Below are positions 33,091 to 47,000 of a stretch of 64,000 nucleotides of DNA, piece by piece (positions within the stretch are counted from its first letter, which is position 1; each line of letters opens with the position of its first letter). Where the stretch lies: assembly GCA_958510875.1 (NCBI GenBank), contig OY294067.1, forward strand, positions 236,324,361 through 236,388,360, given 5' to 3'. Origin of the DNA: Endomychus coccineus. Taxonomy: Eukaryota; Arthropoda; Insecta; Coleoptera; Endomychidae. Under the pieces are notes generated by a model. The model worked only from the letters and a program-made list of their open reading frames with translations. It had not been told where the DNA came from and made no database searches. Made by a program: the position numbers and the translations under genes.

Positions 33091-33404
33091 CGTTGCGGTA
33101 CAATTTCGATTTCGTGTTTCTGTTCGTTTGGGCTATGTTGGCATTTTAAACGTAATTGGTGCGATATGGACGCTTTGTATTAATACAATTAGTTCTAAGT
33201 AATCAGATTATTGAAATAATAAGTCTTCTGATAATGGACTTAAGTGTTAATGTGACCTATTTCCCGAGAATTATATATAAATAACAAAAGAATAGTTTTA
33301 GTTGACCATTTGTCGGTTGTTTACTATCATGTTTTCCTAGTTTTCCACTTGACGGTTAGTTTTTCAGTTGTTTTGGTATTAAAGTAGTATTTAAAATTAA
33401 CTTG

Positions 33405-34215
33405 TTTGATATGGTTTCTGGAAAATCTTACATGTACGTGTGGAATGAGACCATCGTGTCTAGAGGTTCCCAAGAAATTTGGATCTTGTCTACTTAAGGT
33501 GAGTGTATAATAATGAGGTTAAAATAGTTTATTATAATCTCTTCCATTTTATAGTTTATCAAGGATCTACCCCAAACGGTTGAACAGCTAATAAATATAG
33601 CGAATGCGTGAAAACCATAGATCACAAATTTTTTGAATCAGGACATTCCTACATGGAATATGATCGCTCATTTGGTTTCATTGAAAGACAAAAAAGAAAT
33701 TTGCATGTTTATATTCTTGATCATTGGTCAGATCTTATTCGAAGGTCGTCCAAAAACTTTCCAGTAGTTAATATGATAGCAACTGATTTTTTGAGCTTTA
33801 CATTTTTACACTCTATTATGAAAGACTCTAAAAAAGACATCAACAAAAAACCCTTGAAATGGCTTTCTATATGAAAAAGATGTTTTTTTTGTCATTTTTA
33901 TTTAAGCTAGGCATAAACACTACTTTTCCTTTTCTTCAATCTGAGACAACTTCCATTCTTCAAAAAGGAAGGCCGAATACAAAACTTTCTCATTTAAGTC
34001 AAGTGCTTTATGAAAATAACTCTTTAAAGATTTCCAAAGAAAAATATGACAACTTAATCCAACCTTTACCTTATATTCCACCAATCTACCACGACTACAT
34101 AAATCTTTGAAGCATGAAACAAAAAAATAAAAAAAAGCAGCACCAAAAATATTGAAGACACAGTAGAAAACCTCGAAGACATTGATGAAGAAATGGTGTC
34201 AGATTATGATGAATA
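33405..34215 (+). pseudogene. C-terminal part of an insect transposon-type protein (DUF7869-like)
   Basis: The exon-like piece KSYMYVWNETIVSRGSQEI (about 33420) precedes FIKDLPQTVEQLI. Then come HKFFESGHSYMEYDRSFGFI, DHWSDLIRRSSKNFPVV and, in a second frame from about 33900, KGRPNTKLSHLSQVLYENNS and YDNLIQPLPYIPPIYHDY. I recall this as a repetitive insect protein family annotated DUF7869, probably transposon-borne. Frameshifts near 33870 and the loss of the N-terminal half make it a pseudogene. A poly-acidic tail (DTVENLEDIDEEMV) follows. Confidence 0.55.
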
Positions 34216-34737
34216 AGAATAGTTTTTTTCAATATTTCTCTAATATTACTTGTACTCATAGTTGTACTTTATTTTGGTTTAATAAGATATTATTATTAAA
34301 GAATGTTAAGATACAAGTGATTTTTTGACTATTTTATTTGGAAGCAAAAGGAGTTGAGTCCGTTTTGATTATGTACTTTAATATTTTAAAATACTTCCTT
34401 AATTTTTTTGACCTAGATTTTACAATGAGCTTTAGACTTTGAACCCAATTTTTTCCATTTTCAAAATTTATCACTTGCACCCTTTTGCTTCTAACCCCTT
34501 CATATATGTTCTGAATAAAAGTCTGTACCGAGAACTTGACGCCGGGTTTCAATTACAATACAATTAACACGTTTTTCTAATTGAGACAATCTAACAAACT
34601 TTACCAAGTATTAAATTACCTGTGAAATGAAAAATACGAAAGCCTTGATTTATTTTAAAATTTCGTTTAAACTAAATAAATAAATAAAACAAACTTAATC
34701 TTAGTTTACAAGGTAATGACCATTGCCTCAAATTTGA

Positions 34738-34743
34738 TTTATT
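34738..34743 (-). promoter_or_regulatory. candidate poly(A) signal AATAAA
   Basis: The minus strand reads AATAAA about 150 bases downstream of the stop codon at 34892. It is the nearest canonical signal I see for the transcript that ends there. Confidence 0.4.
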
Positions 34744-34891
34744 CTTGGAAATATTCTCTCTTCAGTTGGAGCAAAGGTGGGCAGATTTCCCCACGTTTCT
34801 ATATCCATCAAGTTTATCTGTATAAGTTCTTAGGTTTTTTCATATCCACACCAGCTAGCTTTATGACACTGTATTGAAATAAAATATTATG

Positions 34892-35007
34892 TTAACATTT
34901 ACTAGCTATATAATTCACTATTTCCTTGAGCGTAATAGTTTGTTTATCATAATTTTCTCGTAAAAATATTATAACTCTTGTAATGTGTGTCGACTCCAAT
35001 GTATCAT
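34892..35007 (-). CDS. probable last exon of the CMTR1 transcript
   Basis: Follows TTTTTTTAG, reads [18 protein letters not shown] and then [15 protein letters not shown] before TAA. The last part resembles the short terminal helix of CMTR1 (LSKEDVLSFI in the vertebrate protein). The total length of the two last exons (94 residues) also fits the family. Confidence 0.5.
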
Positions 35008-38000
35008 CTAAAAAAAAATATAAATAATAATAAGACAATTTATATTGAATGACAATGGATTATCATCTATTAATGCAAAGTCATATCATTTTATAATATG
35101 ATTTGGTTCTATATTTTCCCAAATCTATACGTAGGATTTGCTATCAGTCTCGAGAACTATGCATAGAAGCAATATTACACAATTGAGCCAAACATTTAAA
35201 GGTAAAGGAAAACATTCTATGTATACCGAACTTTGAATTTTTGTAATTATTACAAGCTACCAGATATTGCAGGATATCAGGAACGGTAACACCTGATGCA
35301 GCACTTGTCGACACAGTTGAATAATGGAGCGTTGGTATGTATGAGTGATCTGCACGCTTTAAAGTATTTGTGGCCAACTTAAATCCAGTATTTGCTGTTT
35401 GTTATCAGAAAATATGAGCTCGAAATTTTTATTTCTGTAAACTATGACATCATGGGTAACAAATGGGAGGACTCGATGAGTGGATTATTGAGATATTGAT
35501 ATTTAGTGAAAAAAGCTATTCAAGTCCTTCAGGCATGAGCATTTTCTGAAGTTTCTTGTGTCAACCTGTCGGTTATTTTCATTATCAAATGAAAGGGCTA
35601 CTTGTCTACATAAAATTCGATAGCGCGTATCATCTTATAAAGGTTGACAGGAGTTTTAATCAAAGTGGATATATAAATAGGCTACCTTCAAATATCCCAT
35701 ATTTCTCGTAAAAATTACAAAAGAACCTTCACCCGACCACAGTATTAATAATTTTGAAACACCATAGTGCACCATGCCCAACAAGTTTAAATACCTAACA
35801 GAATGCAACGACGTTTGATATCCATCCAAATCAAAGTTGTACAGTCAAGTTCTGTGTAATCCACTTATTATCTCAACACAGTAAATTATATAGCAATTTG
35901 GTTCATCACTTGAAAGAATATAGAATCCAGTTATTCAGTGCAAAAAAAATTAAATATATGATATATGAGAACTGAACAAGTTGATACGTGAATGAAAAGT
36001 ATTAGTATTCAGAGTATGCCCACAAATCAAGGGGCTAAATTTCATTTATCTTTCATAGAAATAGAAGATTCAGATAATTCAGTATTCAAATTAGCTTGAT
36101 TGATTTATAAATTTATTCATTAATGTGATAATTTTGGAGGTTGATGAAAAACAAGATGATGACATATAGTTACCGAAGATGTGGCGAGAGGAAATGATAA
36201 AATTGGACTCGGTGGACTTTTCATTCACTCTTCGTTTTAGAGTTTTGAAAAAACTTGCAAAGTACAAATGGAAAGAGTTCTATTTCAAATAGTTACAATA
36301 ACAATTACGAATTATTACATTTGAATATGCCGATATACATTACTTTCCATTTTCCTAAGGTCGAAAGTAAATAAACAGTTAATATAATTTCAACATACTC
36401 AAGGAAACGACAAGTTGTAGTAATTCAAACATTATTCTGTGCATTTCCCAGAAATACAATGTGAATGTAGAAAATAGACATCAGCAAGGATTTTTATTTT
36501 TGGAAATTCAAAACAACCCTTTTCAAACACTATATAAACAAGAAATAATCACCCTTTTCCACTAAAAATACTGCTAAAGTACTGAGAACCTTTCGGCTAT
36601 AAATTAGTCATCATCAGAGAAATTAGAAATCAAAATGTATTGAATACTATTTGGGGATAATAATGTAAACAATGGGTTACCCTCAGCTGGAGATGAATCG
36701 GAACTTAATAAATTCCTTCTAAATTACCTGGATATTTGTCCGTACTCAGTTTTAAAAGTAATAAACTTTCTTCAGAAATGATGTGGCCTGTATTTTCTTT
36801 AAACCGAGTTAAAATGTTCCTTCTAGTTGAGCCACATAACATTTTGAACACGACTCACAATCGATTTTGTATATCCCGGATTTGTTGAAGTCGGTAACTT
36901 TATCAAAGATGTTGCCTAAACTGTTTTTTAGCTTGTTCTTACATCTATAAGCTGGTTGTATTGCAAATTTAGAAAATCAATTATGGAATTTTTAATTACT
37001 GAAGGATCACATATTCAGTGCAGTTTATATCGGGGATATTAATATTTGAAAGCCATTTCTTCAGAATAGTAGTGTGATAGAATTAGCAATAAATGTCGGT
37101 AATTTTTGCATAATTCTGAGTTCGGAGAAAAAAATTGCCTTAAGTAGATAATTATGATACAAATTGAAGAACTAAAATCAACACTTTTTGATCGTCGCAA
37201 ATGGTCCAAAAAAAATGGTAAAAATGGCCAAAACCGGTTTTTCGCATCGGACATCGTCGGATTGAGTTAAAAAGAAAAAAGCTTTTAATAAGCTTATGCG
37301 CCGTGAAAAGATGGAAAAAATGAGCTGCGGATGAACCCGATTGGACCATTTGCGACGATCAAAAAGTATTCGATTGTAGTTCCTCCAATTTGTATCATAA
37401 TTATCTACTCGAAGCAATTTTTTTCTCAGAAAAATTAAAATTAATTAAAAACTCCAAAAAGCTAATTCTATCACTATAGTATTGGAGTATTTGTAAATAG
37501 CGAAACAAATCAAATCAAATGAAGAGAGTATCACCAAGTTTGAAATCTTTCAATTTTGGAATTAGTTCCAAAATTTTTTTTCCAGACTAAGTTAGTGCTG
37601 CTTGGAATTTGCTAAATTCCTTAACAAATCATTTTGCTATTATTCGTGGGACAATTAATGAATTGTTGTCATATTGAAACACGCATAGAATGTTTGATTT
37701 ATTATATTTTAAAACTAAAAACGAGAGCTGTAGGATTATATTTATATATTATATGACAAGTGAAGTTAAAAAACAAATTAGCTAAAAGATTGACATTCAT
37801 GCAAAACAAAGAAAGGTGAACTAAACAACTAACAACGAAAAACTATGACTGATATGTAACTGAACTAGCACACATGAACATTATATTGTTAGTATTATAT
37901 TATAGATTCACAACAGAAATGATTGGTCTCACGGAATCTTAGGTAAGCAATATAGTTTAGGAAGATTATGATTCAAAAGACCAAGTTTGTATTTCAAATT

Positions 38001-41000
38001 ATCGGAGATTATAGTTGTACACGATTTTAATGATTAATTTACTAATTTAACGAATTTAGATAAAGGGTTGCTGGTGGTAATCTGTTTATAGAGACCATCA
38101 TTCAACAAGGTATTTACCGAAATGTGATAATCCTCTGCCTATAATTAGAATGAAATTTCCATTATCTGCTTTCAAGTAATAACAGTCTTTTTCTTTTAAT
38201 GATTTATTTGAATATTGAAGAACTGTCTTGCACTTCTTAGGAATAACAGCGTTATCTTGAAAGTTGAGAGACCAAATCGTATTTTCAATACCATTAATTA
38301 AATCCTCCATAGGTAATTTTTTAGAATTAATTGGACATTTTAAATCTTTATTTAACAAACTCATTTCCCTTTCATTGAAATTAATATCGGTTTTATTGTG
38401 GATAATGTTTATATTCTTAGTTTCTTCTCTAGGAGTTCTTTGTAACAATTTTTGTAACAATGATTTTGGTTTTTGCCAAAAGTGTGTGTCCTCAGTACTT
38501 TAACAGTATTTTTACTGGATAAGGAGGATGATTATTTCTTATTTTGTGTTATAGTGTATTATCCACAGTGTGAACTCTTTTCAAAGTCTAGTAAAGTAAA
38601 TTATACAGCGGTATGTGAGCAGATCAAAGATTTTCTATATCATAAATTATATTAAAAATACTCACCATTAGTATTTAAAAACAAGATCGAATTTACATCG
38701 AAAATTTCTTTTTGTGTATTAAAACCAAGAGTGGGCAACATTGACCAACATTTTTGAGATTCTTCATCTTCTTCAATCTGCAGGATTGCTTGAAGTGGAT
38801 ATATACTCTTCCTGCGAATTCTAACGGTTTTACTTTGAAATTCGTGATTTACTGCTCTACAATATGTATCTATTAAATCAATCCTGAAATCATTTGAACT
38901 CTGACATTAAATTCGATGGCCTACCTTAAAAAGATTCGAAGGTTGGATGTTGGAAAATACATATTAATCATATTAACGTGTTCACAAAAATAAGAACGAA
39001 CAGTTCGAAAAAACTTTGTTGAGCATAATTTAATGAATGTAGTTCATCCAATTATATCAATTAATATTGTATAACATTGAGTATATCTGGAATAGTAGTA
39101 TTTCGCGGATAGCTTATCTTGAATAATCTTGACTTCCGGATGGATTCCGCGTCACAATAGCTCGACTTGATGCCGACGTTTCGCCAACCATTACAGGTGG
39201 CATCTTCAGGGCAGGCTTGAGGCTTGAACTGAAACAGGCTTGATGCTTGAACTGAAACAGTTTCAGTTCAAGCCTCAAGCCTGCCCTGAAGATGCCACCT
39301 GTATTGGTTGGCGAAACGTCAGCATCAAGTCGAGCTATTGTGACGCGGAATTCATCCGGAAGCCAAGATTTTTTAATATTGAGTATGGTTGTGATATAAA
39401 CATATCAATAATCTATATTAGTTCCTGAACATCAAAATTTTATATTTATAAAACCTTAATATATCTACTTTTAATCTCAATGATACATTCTGCTAATGAT
39501 TTGTGATTAGGTAATCATTAGGTACTAATATAGGATGAAACATATCTATGGATTCGGCGTTTACTTGATGTAAGTTCATTTTTAAAAGATATGTAGAATA
39601 ACGAAATAAAACATCAATTTGAATTTACAGAAACTGCAAAGTTCAATTGCAGACAATTGTTTACAGTGACAACCACTTTGAAAATGTCACTATATGACGA
39701 AACGATTGTCAACGATTAAACTTTGCAGTTCCTATTTCAGAATGAAAACAATTCATAGCTTTCTATTACTTTATGTATAAACATACTAAGTTTTTAAATT
39801 TCAACCTGAATAGGCTATTCTGTCAATCGTTATCTTGATTCTTGTGATAGTTGATCATTCCTAATATGAAATGGACATAATTCATATCTTTCTATCACTT
39901 TAGATATAGGTAAACTAAGTTAATAGAGTTTCAGTCCGAATACACCATTCCGCCAACAGTTATCTTATGATAGTTTACCATTGCTTATATGAAATGAAGA
40001 CAATTCATATATTTTTATCACTTTAGATATTGTTGGTTTAATGTCACAATCCATTAAAAATTTTACTACCTACCAGTTTGAGGTCTATAATTACACTTCA
40101 TACTCAGGTTTACATAAGAAATGGATTACAGGATGTTCCATCTCAGACGAGCCACCCTATATATTTCTTATCTCATAGTGAGTGGAAAAATCTCCCGAAA
40201 CACGAGATTAAGACCACGGCTATCTATCTATCTATTTTCGAATAGCAACGTGAGCATCTGAGAAGAAGTTTTTTTTCGCCGTTCCTATCGGTTATACGAA
40301 TTTGAAATTTTCAATTGAGAATGGATGACGTGGAAGTTCTGGCGACACCTACTATGCTGACAACTATCTATACAGGATGTTCCATCTCAGACGAGCCACC
40401 TCGTATATTTCTCATACCATAGTGAGTGGAAAAATCTCCCGAAACACGTCGAATGATTTTGTTTCGGGGACATCTTTTGACGTATATTTGAGGCTTGAAC
40501 GAGCAACCCCCTAATAGGGGTCGCTTCAACCCCTCAAATTTGAATAGGGGAGAGGGGTTGAGTGATACGTCATTTGAAAGGTCTTGGAAGCCTCTTTACA
40601 ACGGTGTATGAAAAACATAAATTTGATTAACCGTTTTCGCCAAAGATTAATTTTGTTACTCGAATGCGCCACCTTGAATATTTTGGTTATTTGTACAATG
40701 TACAAGCTCATTTTTATTAAGCCTTTTTTACAAACTTAAACAATCTTCAAAAAATCACATTTTTTGTTCTTAGAAGGTGTTTATCTGGTTTTAACGTTTC
40801 TTCGATCATTTTATGATTTTAATCAATCTGTTGAGTTACTACTTTCCTGATTTGTTTAAAATTTCAAAAAATATGGCGTACACATTGCAAGAACGTGTTG
40901 AGCTAGTTAGCCTTTATTACCAAAATGAAAATTATGCTCGAGCGGCTGCAAGGATATTTAACGAAAACCATCCTGAACGTAGCGTTCGCCATAAGTACGT

Positions 41001-44000
41001 AATGGAATTGATTTCAAAATTTGTGGAGACGGGTTCAGTAATGGATAAAGAAAGGGCACCTATTGGAATTGTAAATGATGAAGGAGCTGTGACGGTATTG
41101 GGACATGTCCAACTTATGCCAAACACGCAATCTGTACGACAACTTTCTGCAGCTTCCGGTATTAGACAATCTAACGTTTTCAGAATTTCACATAAACACA
41201 AGTTCCATCCGTACAAAATTAAATTAATTCAGGAATTAAATGATGATGATTGGGATCGAAGGCAAGAGTTTTGCGAAATTATGGTCGGGCGTATCAACAA
41301 TAACCCAAATTTCTTGTACAACGTTTGCTTTTCTGACGAATGCACTTTTTTACTTAATGGAGAGGTTAACCGGCAAAACTGTAGAATTTGGAGCGATACA
41401 AATCCTCATGTATTTCGAGAAGCTCACACTCAACATCGGGAAAAGCTAAACATTTGGGTAGGAATTTTGGGAGACCACCTAATTGGACCTCTGTTTATTC
41501 CTGGTAATTGAAATGGCGAAATTTATCTCGAAATGTTGGAAAATGCGATTGATCCGTTAATAACTGAACAAGTAGAAAACGATCCTCTACTACTTGAACA
41601 ACAATTGCATTTCCAACAAGACGGATCTCCTCCTCACTACGCCGCACTAGTTCGCCAATACCTCAATTTGCAATATCCCGGTCGTTGGATTGGAAGAAGA
41701 GGTCCTATGGAGTGGCCTGCCCGATCTCCTGACCTTAACCCTCTGGACTTCTTCTTGTGGGAACAGTAAGTCCAAGATTTTTGTGACTCAGCCTGAAAAT
41801 TTGGACGAACTACGCCAACGAATTGTAAATGAGTGTCGTCAAATAACTCCAGAACCATGTTAGAGACGGTTTTCAGTCAAGATTGTATTATTGTATGGAA
41901 GTCAATGGAGGACAATTTGAACATTTGATTTAAACACGCAGATTTAATTTTTTTCATTGTAAGCATGACAACACAATTCAATTTTTTTACGAATGTGATT
42001 TTTTGAAGATTGTTTAAGTTTGTAAAAAAGGCTTAATAAAAATGAGCTTGTACATTGTACAAATAACCAAAATATTCAAGATGGCGCATTAATCTTTGGC
42101 GAAAACGGTTCATCAAATTTACGTTTTTCATACACGGTTGTAAAGAGGCTTCCAAGATCTTTCAAATGACGTATCACTCAACCCCTCTCCCCTATCCAAT
42201 TTTGAGGGGTTGAAGCGCCCCCCTATTAGGGGGCTGCTAGTTCAAGCTTCAAATATACGTCAAAAGATGTCCTCCAAACAAAATCATTCGACGTGTTTCG
42301 GGAGATTTTTCCACTCACTATGGGATAAGAAATATACGGGGTGGCTCGTCTGAGATGGAACACCCTGTATATAAATTTTGTACCAGATCATGTGGACCAT
42401 TGTTACTGATTATATAAATCACAGTTACGTGTTATTATAATGAAATATACATGTTTCCAATATGAAATTCAAGCTGCTTCTTGAATTTCGTATTGTTTCC
42501 AATATGAAATTCAAGCAGCTTCTTGAATTTCGTATTGTTTCCAATATGAAATTCAAGCAGCTTCTTGAATTTCGTATTGGAAACATGTATATTTCTCTGG
42601 ACTCAACAACAGATTGCCTATATGGTAAAGAATTAGTTTATTTTAATAATCAAGTATGTCGATTAGCGTAGCCTTCGAAGAGTCGTTGAGATACCTGAAA
42701 AATATTTTTTGAAATAATAAACTTCCGGAAGTAATAATTTTTAAAAATGAAAAAAGAGCGCTATTATTGAAAACGTTTTAAAATGTGTAAAAACATTCAC
42801 AAACTAGGCATTATATCAGTTGTGAATGTCGAAACGATATCTGATAAAGAAGTTAGACAAATAATTATCAACGACTTTCATTTACTACCTATAAGTGGTC
42901 ATGCTGGAATAAAACGAACTTATAACAGTATCAGAAAGCAGTTTGCATGAAATGAAATGAGAAAAGACATAGACAAATTTATAAAACAATGCGATGACTG
43001 TCAACGTTACAAACACTCTAAACCTCATAAAGAACCAATGACTATCTTCAACTGAATCTACGGCATTTGGAAAGGTATTTTTGGGCATTGTAGGTCCAAT
43101 CGAAAAAAACTTGCGGTATTTTAAAAATTGAAATATTAAATTCTACAAGTCATCACCATCAAACAATTTGCGCATTGAAAAATTCTCATAAAAATTTAGC
43201 ATGTTACTTAAGAATTCAGATAGCTAAGAGTGATTATACTTGAGCACATGTATTTCAGTTATAATAATACTGTACATGGTGATACGAAATACACCCCTTG
43301 AGAACTTGTATTTGGAAAAAAAACATAATCAGCAACAAATCTTACAAGACAGGTGGAACCAATCTATCACATTGAATTGAAATATAGACTACAAACCGCA
43401 CTACAAGATGTTGGAACAATTTAATTGAGTCAAAAATCAAAAGAAAATTAATGTATGATAAAAATGTAAAGATTGTAACATTTGAATAAGGGTCTGTATA
43501 ATGTAGTAAAAGAATATGAGTCAAATCTTCAAATAGAGTATGATTCAGGCAAAAATATTGTAGTTCATAGGAATAGGATCAAAACATATTATGAAGCAAT
43601 TACTATTACTCAAGCGTGATAGATTAAACATGTAGAAAATAAACAATTTCTGATCAAAGGCCAATCGAAGTGAACTAAAAGAAGACTCAAGTGAGTGAAT
43701 TCAAAGTTGAAAAACATATAGGTATCTATGTATGTATTGGACCTCCGTTTTATTAGATAGATAGATAGATACAATTTATTATCTTAAGAGCTGTGGACAT
43801 ACATCACATCACAAAGAATCGTCAGGTTTAAAATCCATTAAAATTGTTAATATAATAAACAGATAAAAATAATACTTAAAAAATATAAAGGACATACAAA
43901 ATTTCACATCTCAGTTATAAAATTAGTGTTCTTTCTCACATCAACTTAGAAACTCATGTACATTATAGATACAACTCTCAACTAAATAACGCATGAAACT

Positions 44001-47000
44001 GGTTTTAAAAAATTTCAAATTAGACATTGATCTTATCTCCACAGGCAAGTTGTTAAATACATATCCAAGATCCAAGATGGCGGGTGATATAGACGCGAGT
44101 AAAAGTGATCTGACGAAAATATGCAAATATTGTAAAAAAAACGTGGTAAATTCAGTTGTAAAGTGCATAACTTGTGAAGCAGTGTATCATAATTCATGTG
44201 CTTTAAGAATAGCAGGACTAATGGCCTTAGGAGAGAAAAACCATGTGAAATGCTGTTCAAGATATGTTGAGGTTAAGATAGCAAATGCAGAATTTACAGA
44301 AGGAGAAATCATACATAAATTATTAGAAGCTAAAGATGATATTTTAAAAGGTAAAGACGAAATAATTTCTGAGTTGAAAGCCAAGGAAATCTTATTATAC
44401 ACAAATTTAGAATTATTACAAGAAAAAACAGACTATCTTAACAAAAAGCAGAAAGAAGCAAAAAATGGGAATAACGAAGATCAACACCAACAAAAAAGTG
44501 ATAAACAAAAGACGACCTATGCTAGTCAAACGGCATCAAACTTGGAAAGCAAACAGCCAGTTCCACAGAAACAGAAACCAGTTTTGCAAGCTAGTGAAAG
44601 CAGTGACCTTGGCAGTGTCAGAAACTATTCTTCCTCTTCTTCAAATAAACATAACCCTCAAATCGATAATAATAAAACAAGATTGATCGCTCAACAAGAA
44701 GTAAACAATGCCGTTTTACAGGCCCAGATGATGAATAACATGCAAGAGATTCAACAGATGGGAGATCAAACTCAGATATCTGACAGAAACAATGAGTGGC
44801 ATGTAACCAAACGAAGGACGCGGCGATTTGTTGTAGGTCGCAATGAGGATATCACTCAAATTCAAGCTGTCCCAAAATTTGCTCAATTTCATGTCACCAG
44901 ACTAACGCCCGGCACTAAGCCCGAACAACTGAAGGCTTTTCTGGAGCCGAATTTCCCAGGAGTCCGATGTGAAGAGCATTCTTCTAAGTACCCCGAATAT
45001 TATGCATCAATGAAAGTGATTATAAAACAGGATGATGTCAAGGCGGCCTGGAAACGAGAAGTTTGGCCAAATGGAGCGGTTATCTCGAGGTTTTTACCCA
45101 AAAAGAGGATGCCACCAGCAACGGAGGATCCTCAGTCATAAGACCTCTACAATCTACTGACGACGTCAATAGAGTTTTTATTTCTTCAGAAGACACGCAC
45201 ACACAAATTGGTAGGAAAAAACCCCGTTTCTGTGACAGTAAACCAGTTGTAAACAAATCGTTAAAAATCGGTCATATTAATGTACAATGTATATCAAATA
45301 AAATCGAGCAACTAAATTTGTACTTAGAGACAAACCATTTTGATTTTTTGTGCATTAGTGAACACTGGCTAAACACAGATCGTTTAAAGTTACTAAATTT
45401 AAATAATTATGTTTTAAAGTCTTATTTTTGTAGGGAAAATATGAAACACGGTGGAGTAGCAATCTTTGCCCATGATAATATTGAGTGCTTTCCTCGTTCC
45501 TTGGATCATTTCTGTGTTGAACAGCACGCTGAATTTTGTGCACTAGAGATCAGGAAGATAAAAACAGTTCTTATTATATCCTATAGATCTTCACTGTCTA
45601 GGGAATTTGAGTTATTTTTTGACAAAGTTGAAGAACTTTTAACTTCAATAACAGGTAGGCACAAACATATAATTTTTGCTGGAGATTTCAATATTAACAT
45701 TAAAGATAAAAACGCAAATTCAGAATACTGGCTTAACTTGTGTGAATCTTTTGATCTTAAACCTAAAATTGATTTACCAACTAGGAGCACTGCGAGGTCT
45801 TCCAGTTGCATTGATAACATTTTTACTGATCTAGAAAACTCTATCTGTGAAACGGGAATTTTTGATCCCTGTATTGCCGATCATGCAGGGCAGTTTATTA
45901 CAATATCTACGTATCCTGGTGATTGCATCGAAAACACCGTGAATAGATGTATCACAAAAAAAGGGTTGAAATCTCTCGAAGTAGCGTTAGAATCAGTTGA
46001 TTGGAAAATTGCCTATGACGAAAATAACAACATAAATAAAATAGCAGAATTTATTAACATGACTTACAGTTCTCTTGTAAATCAAGTTTTCCCACTAAAA
46101 CGAATCAATACCGGGCACAAAAGACCAGTGACATTTTTCAATGACAAATTAATACAAATGAGAGAAAACCTCCAGGTGTTAAATAATGTTAGAGTTGCAA
46201 CTGGAAGGCCTGAACACCACAACGCATTTAAAGTTTATAAAAAGCAATACCAGAGCGATATACAAAATGCCAAAAGAATTTCATACGATAATTTTATTAA
46301 TGAATCAAATAACCAATCCAAGGACGCTTGGAAGTTAATTAACTATGAGCGCAATTCAAATAAAAAAAATTCAGCCTCAAGCAGCATTTCCCCTGATGAA
46401 TATAACATCTTTTTCACAAATGTAGCTGAACAAATTGTAAAATCTCTACCCTCTTGCAACATTAATGCTCAAACCTACCTTTTTACACTCCCCAAACCTA
46501 GCACCTCTATCTTCCTCAGTCCAGTTACTGAGGTCGAAGTTAAACAAGCAATTATTAAATTAAAAAACTCTGCTTGCTTGGACATATACAACTTAAACAG
46601 TCGAATGATTAAAGAAACCATACACCTTGTTTCCGGTCCATTAACTACTCTTTTCAATCGTTGCCTCTGTGAAGGTTTATTTCCAGATATTTTTAAAACA
46701 AGTAAAGTTATTCCCATATTTAAAAAGGGAGATCCAAATATTCCGGATAACTATAGACCCATATCTATCATACCTATCTTTGGTAAAATTTCTGAGATGC
46801 TAATTAAAGACCGCTTAATTTCTTTTTTAAATGCTCATTCAGTACTTAATAAAAATCAATTCGGATTTAGGTCTAACAAATCAACAACCCAAGCTGTGAT
46901 GGCTATTGTTGATTCAATAATAGAGAATATAGAAAAGGGCCTAGTGTCTGCTCTAACTTTATGTGACCTAAGTAAGGCTTTTGACAGTGTAAACCATGAG

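Larger units (their letters stand above)
31407..33281 (-). mobile_element. Penelope-like element with inverted terminal repeats
   Basis: The arms 31407-31910 (interrupted by a 289-bp insertion) and 33091-33281 are inverted copies. Between them the minus strand encodes the end of a Penelope reverse transcriptase and a GIY-YIG endonuclease, the defining domain pair of Penelope-like elements. The reverse transcriptase is 5'-truncated and stops interrupt it, so this is a dead copy. Confidence 0.88.

Noticed and set aside
34334..34552. 72-codon minus-strand Lys-rich ORF downstream of the CMTR1 stop
   Set aside because: AT-rich, with no recognised domain and no needed splice signals; it looks like chance in trailing sequence.
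39738..40040. Conserved regulatory elements
   Set aside because: The three similar blocks are in tandem at a regular spacing, so simple duplication explains them.
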